A DNA stretch of 64,000 nt from Shewanella gelidii (GCF_014647855.1 NZ_BMPZ01000003.1:248001-312000); one strand, 5' to 3'. Counted from the first letter of the stretch, positions 40,773 through 51,954 are shown. The notes: generated by a model not told the origin, from the sequence alone. Made by a program: numbers and translations.

Positions 40773-41452
40773 CAAAGACGGTTCTCCACCGTTTTAGCCG
40801 CACTTATATTTTCACCCGTTTTTTTCTTGAGCATCTGAATGACAGAATCAATCCCCTCTTTACGGATCAGCGAGGTCACTTCAGACTGTTTAGAGGCTAA
40901 AAGGCTAACGCCTTCAGCCACCATATCAAACGCTTTCCAAGAATCATCTTTGAGACGTCTAACTTTAAACAGCAACTTAATTGGCGGGCGCCCATCCTCA
41001 ATAATACTGACTTTTACTTCCACAATCTTTTCATGGGTATAATCTGCGCCCTTCTCAAACTGCACTTTTTGATTGGTATATTCAGTAAAAGCTTGGGCAT
41101 ACGTTGAAATCAGGTATCCTTCAAATGCGTCGACAAAATCATGTCTTTGCTGCTTGGTAGTTTCGCGTAAATATTTGCCCATGACTTTATACGAAGCATA
41201 CTTATAATCGACATAAGGCATTAACTCTTCACGTACGATCACTTTCAAATGACCGGTATCTGCTTCAATCTTTTGAAAGTCTCGATTAAAGCGGTCAAAA
41301 GTCTTTTTAGCAACGACTTGTACCATCTCATAAGGATTATGGGTATTCACTTGCTCTGCTTGAATTGCTGCAGAATTTTGAGGCTCAGCTTGAACTTGCG
41401 CCATCCCACCCATCAAGCACAAACCGAGTAATGAATTTAATAAAATTTTCAT
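40772..41452 (-). CDS. mlaC: periplasmic phospholipid-binding protein MlaC
   Basis: A 226-residue periplasmic carrier with a signal peptide (about residues 1-22, GLCLMGGMAQVQA). The mature domain has the MlaC/Ttg2D pattern LMPYVDYKYASYKVMGKYLR and the FEGYLISTYAQAFTEYTNQ helix. It shuttles phospholipids between MlaA at the outer membrane and MlaFEDB at the inner membrane. It lies between mlaD and mlaB on one transcript. Confidence 0.95.
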   Translation of the reverse strand: MKILLNSLLGLCLMGGMAQVQAEPQNSAAIQAEQVNTHNPYEMVQVVAKKTFDRFNRDFQKIEADTGHLKVIVREELMPYVDYKYASYKVMGKYLRETTKQQRHDFVDAFEGYLISTYAQAFTEYTNQKVQFEKGADYTHEKIVEVKVSIIEDGRPPIKLLFKVRRLKDDSWKAFDMVAEGVSLLASKQSEVTSLIRKEGIDSVIQMLKKKTGENISAAKTVENRL

Positions 41453-41467
41453 CGTGCTTTTCTCTCC

Positions 41468-41938
41468 TTATTCGTCTTTATTCGACACGCTATACAAGAA
41501 CTGGCCAATCAAATCTTCTAAAACTAACGCCGAGCGTGTGTCATCGATTCTGTCTCCATCATCTAACATGGCAATATCATCATCAACAAAGCCAGGTGTT
41601 AAACCCAAAAACTGCTCACCAAGTAACCCAGAAGTTAAAATGGCAAGGCTACTGGTTTCCGGAAAACTATACTTTCTATCAATACTAATGGTTACGACCG
41701 GCTCTTGCCGATCAGGGTCTAAGTGTATATCCATCACTCGGCCCACGACGACACCTCCAACTTTAACCGGAGAGCGCACTTTTAAACCACCAACGTTGTC
41801 AAAGCGAGCCGTTAACTGATATCGACTATCCGCCGACTGCACTTCGATATTCGCAACTTTAAAAACCAGCACCAAAAACGCTGCTATACCTGCCAGTAAG
41901 AACATTCCTACGAATAATTCTATTTTCCTTGTCGACAT
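41468..41938 (-). CDS. mlaD: MCE-domain phospholipid transport protein MlaD
   Basis: A 156-residue inner-membrane-anchored protein. The N-terminal helix is at residues 7-27 (LFVGMFLLAGIAAFLVLVF). The MCE domain follows, with RFDNVGGLKVRSPVKVGGVVVG and the SGLLGEQFLGL loop lining the hexamer pore. It belongs to the MlaFEDB transporter. Length is normal for the short MlaD family. Confidence 0.96.
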   Translation of the reverse strand: MSTRKIELFVGMFLLAGIAAFLVLVFKVANIEVQSADSRYQLTARFDNVGGLKVRSPVKVGGVVVGRVMDIHLDPDRQEPVVTISIDRKYSFPETSSLAILTSGLLGEQFLGLTPGFVDDDIAMLDDGDRIDDTRSALVLEDLIGQFLYSVSNKDE

Positions 41939-41983
41939 CTTTATCTACCACTCAAATTCATTCAAAAACTAAATATCATATGA

Positions 41984-42769
41984 CTAACGCGCAAACATCA
42001 TTGCGGTCAGCAGAAAATCTAATGCCAAAACAGCCAAACTGGCTTGTACCACAGTTTGGGTGGTTGCTTTACTAATCCCTTCAGGGTTGGGCACGACATG
42101 ATAACCACGATAGAGCGCAATCCATGTCACCACAAAAGCGAATACACCACTTTTAATAATGCAATTCACGATATCTTGTCGCCATTCCACTGAAGCTTGT
42201 AAAATTGACCAAAAAGCACCGCTATCAATCCCCTTCCACTCTACACCGACAAGGTGGCCGCCGTAGATTCCAACCGCTGTGAACATTAATGCCAGCAAAG
42301 GCATGCTAATCACACCAGCCCAAAAACGTGGTGCCACGACTTGCTTTAAAGGATCAATAGCCATCATTTCTAAGCTAGAAAGCTGCTCGCTACTCTTCAT
42401 TAAGCCTAGCTCTGCCGTCAATGCAGAACCCGCCCGCCCAGCAAATAGCAGCGCGGTAACAACTGGGCCAAGTTCTCTCATGAGCGCCAAAGCCACCATA
42501 GGCCCTAAGCTCTCTTCAGTGCCAAATTCAACTAAAACATTGTAGCCTTGCAGCGCGAGTACCATGCCAATAAATAAACCCGATACGAGGATAATGACCA
42601 TTGACTGGACGCCCACGACATAGATCTGCTTCAACAGCAGTGGCAACCCTTTCTTAAAGTTTGGCTGGCGAACGATCGCCCCCCATAACATAAGGCCTGC
42701 ACGTCCCAAGCCCGAAATCGCCTTTAGGGTTCTGCGCCCTAGCAGTTGAACGCCATCAGCGACTGCCAT
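41984..42769 (-). CDS. mlaE: phospholipid ABC transporter permease MlaE
   Basis: A 261-residue permease with about five to six membrane segments. Family motifs [23 protein letters not shown] and [22 protein letters not shown] are present, read as separate short blocks. The frame opens up to 42823, but the ATG at 42769 ([11 protein letters not shown]) has AGAGGA 8 nt upstream and matches the family start. It overlaps the mlaF end by 14 nt, so translation is coupled. Confidence 0.95.
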   Translation of the reverse strand: MAVADGVQLLGRRTLKAISGLGRAGLMLWGAIVRQPNFKKGLPLLLKQIYVVGVQSMVIILVSGLFIGMVLALQGYNVLVEFGTEESLGPMVALALMRELGPVVTALLFAGRAGSALTAELGLMKSSEQLSSLEMMAIDPLKQVVAPRFWAGVISMPLLALMFTAVGIYGGHLVGVEWKGIDSGAFWSILQASVEWRQDIVNCIIKSGVFAFVVTWIALYRGYHVVPNPEGISKATTQTVVQASLAVLALDFLLTAMMFAR

Positions 42770-43568
42770 TAAGTAATTCCTCTTTATAATCTGGTGCCGG
42801 ATAATGAAAAGGCACAGGTCCATCCGGCTCTCCGCCGATAAATTGTTTCAGTTGCGGTGTATTGGCTTGCCGTAGCTCAGCTGGCGAGCCTTTTGCGATC
42901 ACCTTTCGGTCGGCGATAACATAGACATAATCAGCAATGCCAAGCACTTCATCTACATCATGGGAAACCACAACTGAAGTTAAGCTTAACGAATCTGAAA
43001 GATCTCGAATCAACTTCACAAGCACGCCCATTGAAATCGGATCCTGCCCAGCAAATGGTTCGTCATACATCACCATCTCAGGTTCAAGCGCGATCGCACG
43101 AGCAAGTGCAGCTCGGCGCTGCATACCACCAGATAACTCATTGGGCATCAATTGCGCAGCACCTCTCAACCCTACGGCTTCAAGCTTCATCAACACAATT
43201 TTTCGAATAATGTTCTCCGGTAATTCGGAATGCTCGCGTAACGCAAAAGCGACATTGTCAAAAACATTGATATCCGTAAATAGCGCCCCGCTTTGAAACA
43301 ACATGCTCATACGCTTACGCAACTCAAAAAGCTGGCTACGACTCGCCCCGTGAACATCAACCCCATCGAAAAGAACTTGCCCTTTGCTAGGGGTCAATTG
43401 ACCACCAATAAGCTTTAACAGTGTCGTTTTACCGATACCACTTGGCCCCATAATCGCGGTCACCTTTCCTCGAGGAATTGTCAATGAAATATCATCGTAA
43501 ATAACCCGTGAGCCATGCTTAAACTCAAGATTACGAATTTCAACTAAAGGCAAAGGTTGTGAAGTCAT
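42756..43568 (-). CDS. mlaF: phospholipid ABC transporter ATP-binding protein MlaF
   Basis: A 270-residue ATPase. Walker A is [13 protein letters not shown], the signature is [14 protein letters not shown], and Walker B is [13 protein letters not shown]. The long C-terminal tail ([16 protein letters not shown]) is typical of MlaF, where it swaps between subunits. First gene of the minus-strand mlaFEDCB-ibaG-murA series, divergent from yrbG. Confidence 0.96.
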   Translation of the reverse strand: MTSQPLPLVEIRNLEFKHGSRVIYDDISLTIPRGKVTAIMGPSGIGKTTLLKLIGGQLTPSKGQVLFDGVDVHGASRSQLFELRKRMSMLFQSGALFTDINVFDNVAFALREHSELPENIIRKIVLMKLEAVGLRGAAQLMPNELSGGMQRRAALARAIALEPEMVMYDEPFAGQDPISMGVLVKLIRDLSDSLSLTSVVVSHDVDEVLGIADYVYVIADRKVIAKGSPAELRQANTPQLKQFIGGEPDGPVPFHYPAPDYKEELLNGSR

Positions 43569-43767
43569 GTTTGTGATTGATACCTACTACGAAAAAAGGG
43601 AGGAGAAGAGGGAGAGTATAGCCATCCTAGCCACCGTCAAAGAACCGCAAATTGTACGTAATTGCATCCTTCTGTACAACCAAATCGAGACTATCTGCTC
43701 ATGATACTTTCAATTTTGCTCAAATCCAGCGAAAATGCATGCCAATATTCCACTCAATTGTTAATTA

Positions 43768-44730
43768 ATGTTATTCAATATTGCTATTTTGGTCGCTGGG
43801 CTCGCACTTTTAGTGTGGAGCGCGGACAAGTTTGTGTATGGCGCAGGCGCATTCGCTCGTAACCTAGGCTTGCCGCCAATGTTAATTGGTCTGACAATTG
43901 TCGCGATGGGTAGTTCAGCACCAGAAATGTTTGTTGCGGCCACGGCAGCACTGGATGGCATGCCCGATACCGCTGTAGGCAACGTATTGGGTTCGAACAT
44001 TGCCAATATCGCACTCATTCTCGGAATTACCGCTTTAATCGGTCATATATCAGTAAGCTCGCAAACGCTGAAGCGCGAAGTACCATTAATGTTGGGCGCA
44101 ACACTTTTGGCTGGATACCTTTTACATGATGGCATCCTAAGCTTTGCTGATGGTATTACCTTAGCGATCGCATTTTTTGTGACGATGGCCTACATCATAC
44201 GCCAAGCGCTTAGCAATAAAACAAAAGATCCTATGGTTGAGGATATGGAACAAGAAATACCCAAAGATGTGCCCACATCTAAAGCTGTCTTTTGGTTAAT
44301 TGCAGGTTTAATCTTACTCCCGTTATCTGCTGACTGGATGGTTCAAGGTGCCGTAGGAATTGCTAAATCGTTTGGTTTATCAGACCTCGTCATCGGGCTC
44401 ACAATTATTGCAATCGGGACTAGCTTACCTGAGCTAGCCGCCTCAGTAGCCGGCATATTGAAGAATGAAGATGATCTCGCCATCGGCAATGTTGTTGGCT
44501 CGAATTTGTTTAATATTCTCGCAGTTTTAGCAATACCTGGATTACTCGCACCTGGTGCCATTGATGCCGCAGCCAGTGGTCGAGACTTTTATATGGTTTT
44601 AGCGACCAGCGCTGCGCTTGCAGTTTTGGTATTATTAAGTGGAAAGAAACGCGAACTTAATCGCGTCCATGGTGCCCTATTATTGATCACCTTTATTGTG
44701 TACCAAATCGTTTTATTCCTCGCTCACTAA
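43768..44730 (+). CDS. yrbG: calcium/sodium antiporter YrbG
   Basis: A 320-residue Ca2+/cation antiporter of about ten membrane segments. Both alpha repeats are clear: GLTIVAMGSSAPEMFVA and GLTIIAIGTSLPELAASVA. Each is followed by the GN(V)LGSN / GNVVGSN segment. The middle loop is acidic (MVEDMEQEIPKDVP). It heads the plus-strand series to kdsD, kdsC and lpt genes, as in E. coli. Substrate ions are inferred from the family. Confidence 0.94.
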   Translation: MLFNIAILVAGLALLVWSADKFVYGAGAFARNLGLPPMLIGLTIVAMGSSAPEMFVAATAALDGMPDTAVGNVLGSNIANIALILGITALIGHISVSSQTLKREVPLMLGATLLAGYLLHDGILSFADGITLAIAFFVTMAYIIRQALSNKTKDPMVEDMEQEIPKDVPTSKAVFWLIAGLILLPLSADWMVQGAVGIAKSFGLSDLVIGLTIIAIGTSLPELAASVAGILKNEDDLAIGNVVGSNLFNILAVLAIPGLLAPGAIDAAASGRDFYMVLATSAALAVLVLLSGKKRELNRVHGALLLITFIVYQIVLFLAH

Positions 44731-44783
44731 ATAGAAGCGAGCCGTTGGAACAATAAAGGCTACAGCATACAAGAGAGACTAAA

Positions 44784-45761
44784 ATGGTAGAACAAACCCA
44801 GCTACGCCAATGGGGACGCAATGTCATTGATATTGAGAGAGATGCCCTCGACAATCTTTATCAATACGTTGACTCCAAAGAGTTCGCAGACGCTTGCCAA
44901 TTGATATTGGCTTGTAAAGGTAAAGTCATTGTCATGGGAATGGGCAAGTCTGGCCACATTGGCAACAAAATCTCAGCCACGTTGGCGAGTACAGGCACAC
45001 CTGCATTTTTCGTTCACCCAGGTGAAGCGAGCCATGGTGACTTGGGTGTGCTATCGGAAAACGATATCGTTCTCGCCATTTCCAACTCAGGAGAGTCTAG
45101 CGAAATACTCACCCTGATGCCTGTCATCAAACGCATGGGGCTGCCGGTCATAGCTGTCACGGGCAAACCCAATTCTACGATGGCGAAAGTATCGCAATTA
45201 CATTTATGTATTCAAGTACCAGAAGAAGCTTGTCCATTAGGCCTAGCACCGACGTCAAGTACAACTGCAACACTAGTGATGGGTGATGCGCTCGCTGTCG
45301 CTTTACTACAAGCAAAAGGCTTTACAAAAGATGATTTTGCACTGTCACATCCCGGCGGTAGCTTAGGACGAAAACTCCTGCTAAAAGTCAGCGATGTGAT
45401 GCACAAAGGGAACGGTTTACCCATAGTTGACCATGACATTTGCATCACCGACGCCCTTTACGAAATCTCTAAAAAAGGCTTAGGCATGACGGCGATTGTT
45501 GATGAACATCACCGATTAGCCGGCATTTTTACCGATGGTGATCTTCGCCGAGTCATTGATGCGCAAATCAACCTGCGCGCCACAAAAATAGCTGAAGTGA
45601 TGACGCCGAATTGCATTACGATCACTGAAAATATTTTGGCTGCCGAAGCACTGAAAATCATGGAAGAAAAGAACATTAACGGCCTTATCGTTGTTGACGC
45701 TGCCCACCAACCCATCGGAGCTTTGAACATGCTTGACATGGTCAAAGCCGGAGTGATTTAA
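44784..45761 (+). CDS. kdsD: arabinose-5-phosphate isomerase KdsD
   Basis: A 325-residue enzyme that converts ribulose-5-phosphate to arabinose-5-phosphate, first step of Kdo synthesis. A SIS domain (MGMGKSGHIGNKISATLASTG, SNSGESSEI) is followed by two CBS domains (from about residue 205). It is 3 bp before kdsC. Length fits. Confidence 0.96.
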   Translation: MVEQTQLRQWGRNVIDIERDALDNLYQYVDSKEFADACQLILACKGKVIVMGMGKSGHIGNKISATLASTGTPAFFVHPGEASHGDLGVLSENDIVLAISNSGESSEILTLMPVIKRMGLPVIAVTGKPNSTMAKVSQLHLCIQVPEEACPLGLAPTSSTTATLVMGDALAVALLQAKGFTKDDFALSHPGGSLGRKLLLKVSDVMHKGNGLPIVDHDICITDALYEISKKGLGMTAIVDEHHRLAGIFTDGDLRRVIDAQINLRATKIAEVMTPNCITITENILAAEALKIMEEKNINGLIVVDAAHQPIGALNMLDMVKAGVI

Positions 45762-45764
45762 GCC

Positions 45765-46316
45765 ATGGAAAAACAAGGATTATATGGCCCTGTAGCCGCT
45801 GAGTCATGGGAAAAAGCCGCTCAAATTAAATTGCTCATATGCGATGTCGATGGTGTTTTTTCTGATGGCCAAGTGTATATGGGGAACCAAGGAGAAGAAT
45901 TGAAGGCTTTTCATACCCGAGATGGGTATGGGGTCAAATCTCTCATTAATGCTGGCATTCAAGTTGCCGTTATTACCGGTCGTAATTCCGCTATTGTTAG
46001 TAACCGAATGCAAGCCCTCGGCATTCAACATATCTACCAAGGTATTGATAACAAATTGGTTCCATACCGAGAATTGCTATCCCTATATCAAGTCACACCA
46101 GAGCAAGTCGCCTATATCGGTGATGATATGGTTGATCTCGCTGTGATGGAGCAAGTCGGTCTTTCCGTATGTGTTCAAGATGGTCATCCATATGTGAAAC
46201 AACACGCAGATCTCGTCACTTATATTGCAGGCGGAAAAGGGGCATTAAGAGAGCTCAGCGATTTGTTACTTCTCAGTCAAGACAAGTTTAAAGACGCACG
46301 TGGAATGAGCGTATGA
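45765..46316 (+). CDS. kdsC: Kdo-8-phosphate phosphatase KdsC
   Basis: A 183-residue HAD phosphatase that releases Kdo from Kdo-8-P. The nucleophile motif is CDVDGVFSDG. ITGRNSAIV gives motif II and YIGDDMVDLAVME motif IV. There is no cap domain, as in C0 HAD tetramers. It overlaps lptC by 4 nt. Confidence 0.96.
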   Translation: MEKQGLYGPVAAESWEKAAQIKLLICDVDGVFSDGQVYMGNQGEELKAFHTRDGYGVKSLINAGIQVAVITGRNSAIVSNRMQALGIQHIYQGIDNKLVPYRELLSLYQVTPEQVAYIGDDMVDLAVMEQVGLSVCVQDGHPYVKQHADLVTYIAGGKGALRELSDLLLLSQDKFKDARGMSV

Positions 46317-46873
46317 ATCGAATCACACTTGCCATCATCGCGCTCTTTAGCGCGGCCATAGTTTTGTATTGGCAAGTTCAAGTTAAAAGAAGCCAGCAAG
46401 AAAGCAGCACGATTGAAAGCGGTGTGCGGCCTGATTTTGTTGTGGATGACCTCCGCAGTGTTGAATTCGATGAAAAAGGCGAAGTTCACACACGCGTGAC
46501 CGCGACTCATATGGAACACTTCGACAGTAGCAATTTAACTTTCTTCACCAATCCGGTGTACCTTGTATACCCAGATGAAGGCAAAACCCAATGGCGCTTA
46601 AGTGCCGAAACCGGCAATTTAAATAAAAACACAGGTAAGGTTGTTCTTGAAACGAATGTTATTATTGATGCCATAGCACCACACGAACCGATCCAGTCAC
46701 TTTCGACCACGGTACTTGAGCTCGACCTTAATACAATGATTATGACCTCTGATGATAAGATTACCATCAAAGGGAATGGCTTTAATGTCCAAGGAACAGG
46801 CCTTTATGCTGATCTGAATGCACAAGAGGTGCACTTATTGAGTCAGGTAGTAGGAATATATGAAACGAACTAA
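46313..46873 (+). CDS. lptC: LPS export protein LptC
   Basis: A 186-residue bitopic protein with an N-terminal helix (about residues 4-21) and a periplasmic beta-jellyroll. It passes LPS from LptB2FG to LptA. The YLVYPDEGKTQWRLSAETGNL region is typical, read as the central strands. It overlaps kdsC by 4 nt and lptA by 14 nt, so the set is tightly coupled. Confidence 0.93.
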   Translation: MNRITLAIIALFSAAIVLYWQVQVKRSQQESSTIESGVRPDFVVDDLRSVEFDEKGEVHTRVTATHMEHFDSSNLTFFTNPVYLVYPDEGKTQWRLSAETGNLNKNTGKVVLETNVIIDAIAPHEPIQSLSTTVLELDLNTMIMTSDDKITIKGNGFNVQGTGLYADLNAQEVHLLSQVVGIYETN

Positions 46874-47447
46874 ATTAATGATTGCGGCAATTCTATGCAC
46901 TGTAAGCGTCGGTGCCATTGCCAAGCAAGGTGACTTAAAACAGCAGGTCAAAGTCCAAGCTGTAAAACAAAATGGTGATATCAAAAATAACCAAGTGATC
47001 TACTACGGACCAGTAGAAGTGACCCAAGGCAGCATCAAAATTAATGCTGATGAACTGCGCGCTTTTACCGAGAAGAAGTCCAACAATAGTGTGATTGTAG
47101 CGACTGGAACACCTGCGACCTACTCCCAAGAAATGGATGATGGCCGTATCGCAACAGCGAGTGCCAATGAAATTCGTTACGAGATAGACAAGCGCACCAT
47201 GACGCTCAAAGGCGACGCCACGTTGGATCAAGCAGGGAGTAAAGTCTCCGCAAGCCAGATACGTTACGACATTGCTCGCCAGCAGCTTATAGCGGAAAGC
47301 TCCGGTCAAGGGGATGACCGCGTCATAACTATCATTAAACCCCAAAACTATGAAGAACTGCCGACAGAGGGTGTTCCTCAAACTGAGCAGCCAAAAAACA
47401 ACGAACCTGACACTGCGCCGATGCCAAAAGAGCCGGAGAGCAAATGA
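46860..47447 (+). CDS. lptA: LPS transport periplasmic protein LptA
   Basis: A 195-residue periplasmic bridge protein. A signal peptide ends near residue 21 (VGAIA). The OstA-type jellyroll has [21 protein letters not shown] and the repeating strand pattern that lets LptA join LptC and LptD. The tail is Pro/Glu/Asn-rich ([19 protein letters not shown]), longer than the E. coli form and probably disordered. It overlaps lptB by 4 nt. Confidence 0.94.
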   Translation: MKRTKLMIAAILCTVSVGAIAKQGDLKQQVKVQAVKQNGDIKNNQVIYYGPVEVTQGSIKINADELRAFTEKKSNNSVIVATGTPATYSQEMDDGRIATASANEIRYEIDKRTMTLKGDATLDQAGSKVSASQIRYDIARQQLIAESSGQGDDRVITIIKPQNYEELPTEGVPQTEQPKNNEPDTAPMPKEPESK

Positions 47448-48175
47448 GCCAGAATCAGCTAATTGCAGAAAATTTAGCGAAGAGCTATAAAAACCGCAAC
47501 GTAGTCAAAGACGTCAGTTTGAGCGTCAAAACAGGGCAAATTGTCGGCCTGCTCGGTCCTAATGGTGCGGGAAAAACGACCACGTTCTACATGGTCGTTG
47601 GCTTAGTGAAAAGTGACAAAGGCAGAATTTTCATCGATGAAGATGAACTGACTGCAGATCCAATGCATTTGCGGGCACGCAAGGGGATTGGCTATCTACC
47701 GCAAGAAGCGAGCATCTTTAGAAAGCTTAGCGTTCGCGACAATATCATGGCTGTTTTGCAAACCCGAAAGTCATTATCTAACAATGACCGTGAAGCGGAG
47801 ATGGAACACCTACTGGAAGAGTTTCATATCACTCACATTCGTGACAGCCTTGGTATGTCTTTGTCTGGTGGTGAACGACGCCGAGTAGAAATAGCCCGAG
47901 CGCTCGCAGCAAACCCGAAATTCATTTTGTTAGATGAACCCTTTGCGGGCGTAGACCCAATTTCGGTTATTGATATTAAAAAGATTATTGAACAACTGAA
48001 GAACCGTGGCCTGGGCGTATTGATCACCGACCACAATGTCCGTGAAACACTCGATGTGTGTGAGCATGCTTACATTGTTAGCCACGGAAACTTGATTGCC
48101 GAAGGTACGCCTGCTGAGATCTTAGACAACCAAGAGGTTCGCGCGGTGTACTTAGGTGAACAATTCAAGCTATAG
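47444..48175 (+). CDS. lptB: LPS export ABC transporter ATP-binding protein LptB
   Basis: A 243-residue ATPase powering LPS extraction with LptF and LptG. Walker A is [15 protein letters not shown], the signature is [14 protein letters not shown] and Walker B is [25 protein letters not shown] follows. The gene ends a tightly packed kdsC-lptCAB run and is 126 bp before rpoN. Confidence 0.97.
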   Translation: MSQNQLIAENLAKSYKNRNVVKDVSLSVKTGQIVGLLGPNGAGKTTTFYMVVGLVKSDKGRIFIDEDELTADPMHLRARKGIGYLPQEASIFRKLSVRDNIMAVLQTRKSLSNNDREAEMEHLLEEFHITHIRDSLGMSLSGGERRRVEIARALAANPKFILLDEPFAGVDPISVIDIKKIIEQLKNRGLGVLITDHNVRETLDVCEHAYIVSHGNLIAEGTPAEILDNQEVRAVYLGEQFKL

Positions 48176-48301
48176 TTAATATAATTCAAGCAAAACGCAC
48201 GTTGAGCATTAGCAAGGCCTCAGGCAAAGTGTATACTCAACCAACGGGTTAGCTTAGTAGATTTTTCTTTTTAAAATTAAAGAGTAGGGATTAGCGGCAC
48301 G

Positions 48302-49828
48302 ATGAAAGCGTCACTCCAGCTAAAGCTGGGCCAACAACTCACTATGACGCCTCAATTACAACAGGCGATCCGCTTGTTGCAACTCTCGTCACTTGAACTT
48401 CAGCAAGAGATCCAGCAAGCACTGGACTCGAATCCTTTGCTAGAGTTGGAAGACGATCAATTTGATAGTGAAGTAGAAGCAGCTGAAAATAAAAAAGATG
48501 AACTCCATGATGAAGCTGATTATACCGCAAAGATAGAACAAACAGACCCATCTGAAGTTACAGCCGTTCCCGATGACATTGACACTGACCTTTCATCCCT
48601 AGAAACCTCTGAAGCCCTCAATAAAGATTCAATGCCCGATGAGCTTCCAATGGATACCACTTGGGATGAAGTGCTCAGCGCGGCGCCAACAACAAGTGCA
48701 GCACCAGCAATCGGCGGGGACGATATGCCCTTCCAAGGTGAAACCAGTGAAGGCTTGTATGAACATCTAGAATGGCAAAAAAACCTTACACCATTTAGTG
48801 ATACCGATTTAGCCATTGCAACAGCAATCATCGAAGCAATCGATGAGCGCGGCTACCTCACTCAAAGCACAGAAGATATTTTAGAAGCAATGGGCGATGA
48901 AGAGGTCGAATTAGATGAAGTCGAAGCCGTACTAAAACGCGTACAACATTTTGACCCCATTGGTGTTGCAGCCCGCGATTTAAGTGAATGCTTACTCATT
49001 CAGCTTCAACAATTTTCAGCGGATACACCACACATCGATAATGCGCGCATTTTAATTAAAGATCACCTTGACCTGATTGCTGGACGAGATTTTCGCCAGC
49101 TCATGCGGAAAACAAAGCTTAAAGAAGCTGAATTAAGAGATGCGATATTATTAATCCAAACACTCAACCCTCGTCCTGGAGCACTGATAACTCCGGGTGA
49201 AGATGAGTACGTGATTCCTGATGTATCTGTGATGAAGAAAAGTGGCCGCTGGGTCGTTGAACTTAATCCAGACAACATGCCAAAAATCAATATCAACCAG
49301 CATTATGCCGCAATGGCTCGCAGCACCAAAAGCCAGTCAGACAGCCAATTTATCCGTGGCCATCTGCAAGAAGCCAAATGGTTTATTAAAAGCTTAGAAA
49401 GCCGAAATGATACGCTACTGAAAGTCGCGACCTGTATTGTTGACTTCCAGCAAGGCTTCTTTGAATTTGGTGAAGAAGCTATGAAGCCAATGGTTTTAAA
49501 TAATATTGCCGAAGCGGTTGAAATGCATGAATCAACTATTTCACGAGTTACCACGCAAAAATACATGCATACACCACGGGGTATTTTTGAATTGAAATAC
49601 TTCTTCTCTAGCCATGTAGGTACAGAAGATGGTGGTGAATGCTCGTCAACAGCGATCAGAGCCTTTATTAAGAAACTCGTCGCTGCGGAAAACCAGAAGA
49701 AGCCTTTAAGTGACAGCAAAATGGCGCAACTTCTGGCAGAACAGGGAATAAACGTTGCTAGGCGAACGATTGCCAAATATCGGGAGGCTATGTTAATTCC
49801 CCCCTCAAATCAACGTAAGAGTTTGTAA
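48302..49828 (+). CDS. rpoN: RNA polymerase sigma-54 factor
   Basis: A 508-residue sigma factor for enhancer-dependent promoters. Region I is the glutamine-rich start ([18 protein letters not shown]). An acidic region II follows, then the core-binding domain. The helix-turn-helix is [18 protein letters not shown] and the RpoN box is [12 protein letters not shown], which reads the -24 element. It follows lptB and precedes hpf and the PTS-Ntr genes, as in E. coli. Confidence 0.97.
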   Translation: MKASLQLKLGQQLTMTPQLQQAIRLLQLSSLELQQEIQQALDSNPLLELEDDQFDSEVEAAENKKDELHDEADYTAKIEQTDPSEVTAVPDDIDTDLSSLETSEALNKDSMPDELPMDTTWDEVLSAAPTTSAAPAIGGDDMPFQGETSEGLYEHLEWQKNLTPFSDTDLAIATAIIEAIDERGYLTQSTEDILEAMGDEEVELDEVEAVLKRVQHFDPIGVAARDLSECLLIQLQQFSADTPHIDNARILIKDHLDLIAGRDFRQLMRKTKLKEAELRDAILLIQTLNPRPGALITPGEDEYVIPDVSVMKKSGRWVVELNPDNMPKININQHYAAMARSTKSQSDSQFIRGHLQEAKWFIKSLESRNDTLLKVATCIVDFQQGFFEFGEEAMKPMVLNNIAEAVEMHESTISRVTTQKYMHTPRGIFELKYFFSSHVGTEDGGECSSTAIRAFIKKLVAAENQKKPLSDSKMAQLLAEQGINVARRTIAKYREAMLIPPSNQRKSL

Positions 49829-49857
49829 AAACAATAGAACATTGGAGGAATATTTCT

Positions 49858-50145
49858 ATGCAAATCAACCTGACAGGTCATCACATTGAGATCACAGAGT
49901 CTCTGCGAGAATATGTAAATTCCAAATTTTCTAAACTTGAACGCCATTTCGATCAGATCAATAATGTGCACGTTGTACTCAATGTTGAGAAAAAACAACA
50001 AAAAGCAGAAGCGAGGTTACACCTTAAAGGTACCGAAGTTTTTGCCATTGCTGAAAATGCAGATATGTATGCAGCAATTGACTCATTGATTGATAAGCTT
50101 GATCGCCAGGTTATTCGCCATAAAGAGAAACTGACGAAACATTAA
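49858..50145 (+). CDS. hpf: ribosome hibernation promoting factor (short HPF)
   Basis: A 95-residue protein that binds the 30S subunit in stationary phase and helps form 100S dimers with RMF. The opening MQINLTGHHIEITESLREYV and the NVEKKQQKAEARLHL block match short HPF. No C-terminal dimerisation domain, so it is the short form. TTGGAGGAA provides a strong ribosome site. Confidence 0.95.
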   Translation: MQINLTGHHIEITESLREYVNSKFSKLERHFDQINNVHVVLNVEKKQQKAEARLHLKGTEVFAIAENADMYAAIDSLIDKLDRQVIRHKEKLTKH

Positions 50146-50147
50146 TA

Positions 50148-50591
50148 ATGGAAATCACAACCATTCTGCGACCGGAGTGCACCACTTGTGCGGCTCCGGG
50201 CAGCAAAAAAAAGGTGCTTGAGCTCATTAGCGATGTTGTCGCAGCTCAATATAGCCACCTTTCTGCCCAAGAAGTATTTGAAAGTCTATTGGCTCGAGAA
50301 AAAATGGGGAGCACAGGTATTGGCAACGGGATTGCCATTCCCCATGGCCGCCTCTCGAACATTGACGAGCCTATTGCCGTTTTCATCAAGTGCAATACGC
50401 CTATCGATTTTGACGCAATCGATAAAAAGCCGATTGACGTGTTATTTGCACTACTTTGTCCGGCAGATCAATGCCAAGAGCATCTCAGCACACTTTCTTG
50501 TATGGCAGAAAAGTTAAACGATAAACAAACCCTTAAGAAACTCCGTCGTTGTATCGATGATGAAGAACTTTATCAGGTAATTAATGGATGA
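50148..50591 (+). CDS. ptsN: PTS IIA-like nitrogen regulatory protein PtsN
   Basis: A 147-residue EIIA-Ntr domain, the terminal phospho-acceptor of the nitrogen PTS. It regulates potassium transport and other processes by protein contact. The active-site histidine is His66 in [13 protein letters not shown]. It starts 2 bp after hpf and overlaps rapZ by 4 nt. Confidence 0.96.
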   Translation: MEITTILRPECTTCAAPGSKKKVLELISDVVAAQYSHLSAQEVFESLLAREKMGSTGIGNGIAIPHGRLSNIDEPIAVFIKCNTPIDFDAIDKKPIDVLFALLCPADQCQEHLSTLSCMAEKLNDKQTLKKLRRCIDDEELYQVING

Positions 50592-51442
50592 AACTGGTTA
50601 TCGTATCCGGGCGCTCAGGCTCAGGGAAGTCCGTCGCACTGCGTGTCTTGGAAGATTTAGATTACTATTGCGTTGATAATTTGCCCCTAACCATGATTGG
50701 CGAACTGCTCAAGCAGCTCAAAGGCAATAATGATCTGGTTGCAATCAGCGTCGATGCTCGCAATATCATTGAACAAGGAAAGGTTCTTAAACGTGAGTTA
50801 TCTAAATTATCAGATGATATTGAAATCACCAGCTTCTTCTTGAATTCAAATGACAAGGTCTTACTCAAACGTTATAGCGAAACCCGCCGTTTACACCCAC
50901 TCTCCAAAAGTGAATCCTCCCTGCAAGACGCCATCAAAGCTGAAGGTGAAATGCTTAAACCAGTATCAGAAATGGTTGACCATTACATAGATAGTTCAAA
51001 TATGAACATTTATGATTTAAGCGATACGGTTCGGGAAAAGTTATTAGGCCGAGTCGAAAAAGACTTAGTGATTAATTTTGAATCTTTTGGTTTCAAGCAT
51101 GGCATGCCAACAGAAGCAGACTTTATGTTTGATGTGAGGTTTTTACCAAACCCACATTGGGAGCAAGAGCTTCGACCTCTCACAGGTTTAGATGAGCCGG
51201 TGCAGATTTTTTTAAGCAGCCAGCCCATGGTTACTAAATTTATTCTACAAATTGAAAACCTGCTTGAAACTTGGCTTCCTCACCTTGAACGGAATAATCG
51301 CAGCTATCTCACCATTGCAATCGGCTGTACCGGTGGTCAACATCGTTCGGTTTATATCGCTGAGCAACTCGCTATTCGACTCGCATCGACGAAACACAAC
51401 GTCCAAGCCCGTCACCGTGAGCTCACAAATGCCAACACTTAA
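50588..51442 (+). CDS. rapZ: RNase adapter protein RapZ
   Basis: A 284-residue protein. The N-terminal P-loop is [18 protein letters not shown]. The C-terminal domain has [17 protein letters not shown] and [17 protein letters not shown]. In E. coli RapZ binds the GlmZ sRNA for RNase E cleavage, linking amino-sugar supply to envelope synthesis. The gene overlaps ptsN by 4 nt and the following NPr gene by 14 nt. Confidence 0.96.
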   Translation: MKLVIVSGRSGSGKSVALRVLEDLDYYCVDNLPLTMIGELLKQLKGNNDLVAISVDARNIIEQGKVLKRELSKLSDDIEITSFFLNSNDKVLLKRYSETRRLHPLSKSESSLQDAIKAEGEMLKPVSEMVDHYIDSSNMNIYDLSDTVREKLLGRVEKDLVINFESFGFKHGMPTEADFMFDVRFLPNPHWEQELRPLTGLDEPVQIFLSSQPMVTKFILQIENLLETWLPHLERNNRSYLTIAIGCTGGQHRSVYIAEQLAIRLASTKHNVQARHRELTNANT

Positions 51443-51704
51443 ACGTGAAATCACCATTTGCAATAAATTAGGGCTTCATGCGAGAGCGGCAACTAAGCTT
51501 GCTGTTTTAGCCAGCGAGTTTGATGCCGAAGTCACCCTAAATCAAGGGGAAAAAAAAGCCTCGGCTGCAAGTGTTTTAGGCCTACTCATGCTCGAAAGTG
51601 GGATGGGGAAATCTATTCTCGTAGAAGCAACTGGTGCAGATGCAGAAATTGCGCTTGAGGCCGTTTGCAATCTCATTCATGCCAGGTTTGACGAAGAAAG
51701 CTAG
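51429..51704 (+). CDS. ptsO: nitrogen PTS phosphocarrier protein NPr
   Basis: A 91-residue HPr-like protein carrying phosphate from EI-Ntr to PtsN. The phosphorylated His17 is in [14 protein letters not shown]. The helix [17 protein letters not shown] is the normal HPr serine-region helix. The frame is open far upstream, but the ATG at 51429 gives the family start [10 protein letters not shown]. It overlaps rapZ by 14 nt. Confidence 0.95.
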   Translation: MPTLKREITICNKLGLHARAATKLAVLASEFDAEVTLNQGEKKASAASVLGLLMLESGMGKSILVEATGADAEIALEAVCNLIHARFDEES

Positions 51705-51897
51705 CCTCACCACCATTTACCTCTGACGCCCTCTCGACTATGCTATTCAATGCGATTGCATTCAAATCCATGAATAAAGTCGCAAACCGACATTGTACCT
51801 CCACAGCAAGAAACGATGCTAAATAATCAACGCTTAAAAATGATCCGAGCAGCAATCTAAATATGAGGTTAGCTGCTGAAGTTTCTAAGATTATCGG

Positions 51898-51903
51898 TAT
51901 AAT
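51898..51903 (+). promoter_or_regulatory. candidate -10 element for mgtE
   Basis: A perfect TATAAT about 50 bp before the mgtE ATG. The -35 is weak (CTGAAG at 17 bp). The preceding 250-bp gap from ptsO has no gene I can support, so mgtE likely has this promoter. Confidence 0.4.
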
Positions 51904-51954
51904 GGCGCCCAACGCCTCTAAAGCTTAACCCGTTACATTTTTCTGGGGATATAT

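Noticed and set aside
41365..41819. Overlapping plus-strand frames opposite mlaC and mlaD
   Set aside because: They are antisense to well-supported mla genes and show no family features.
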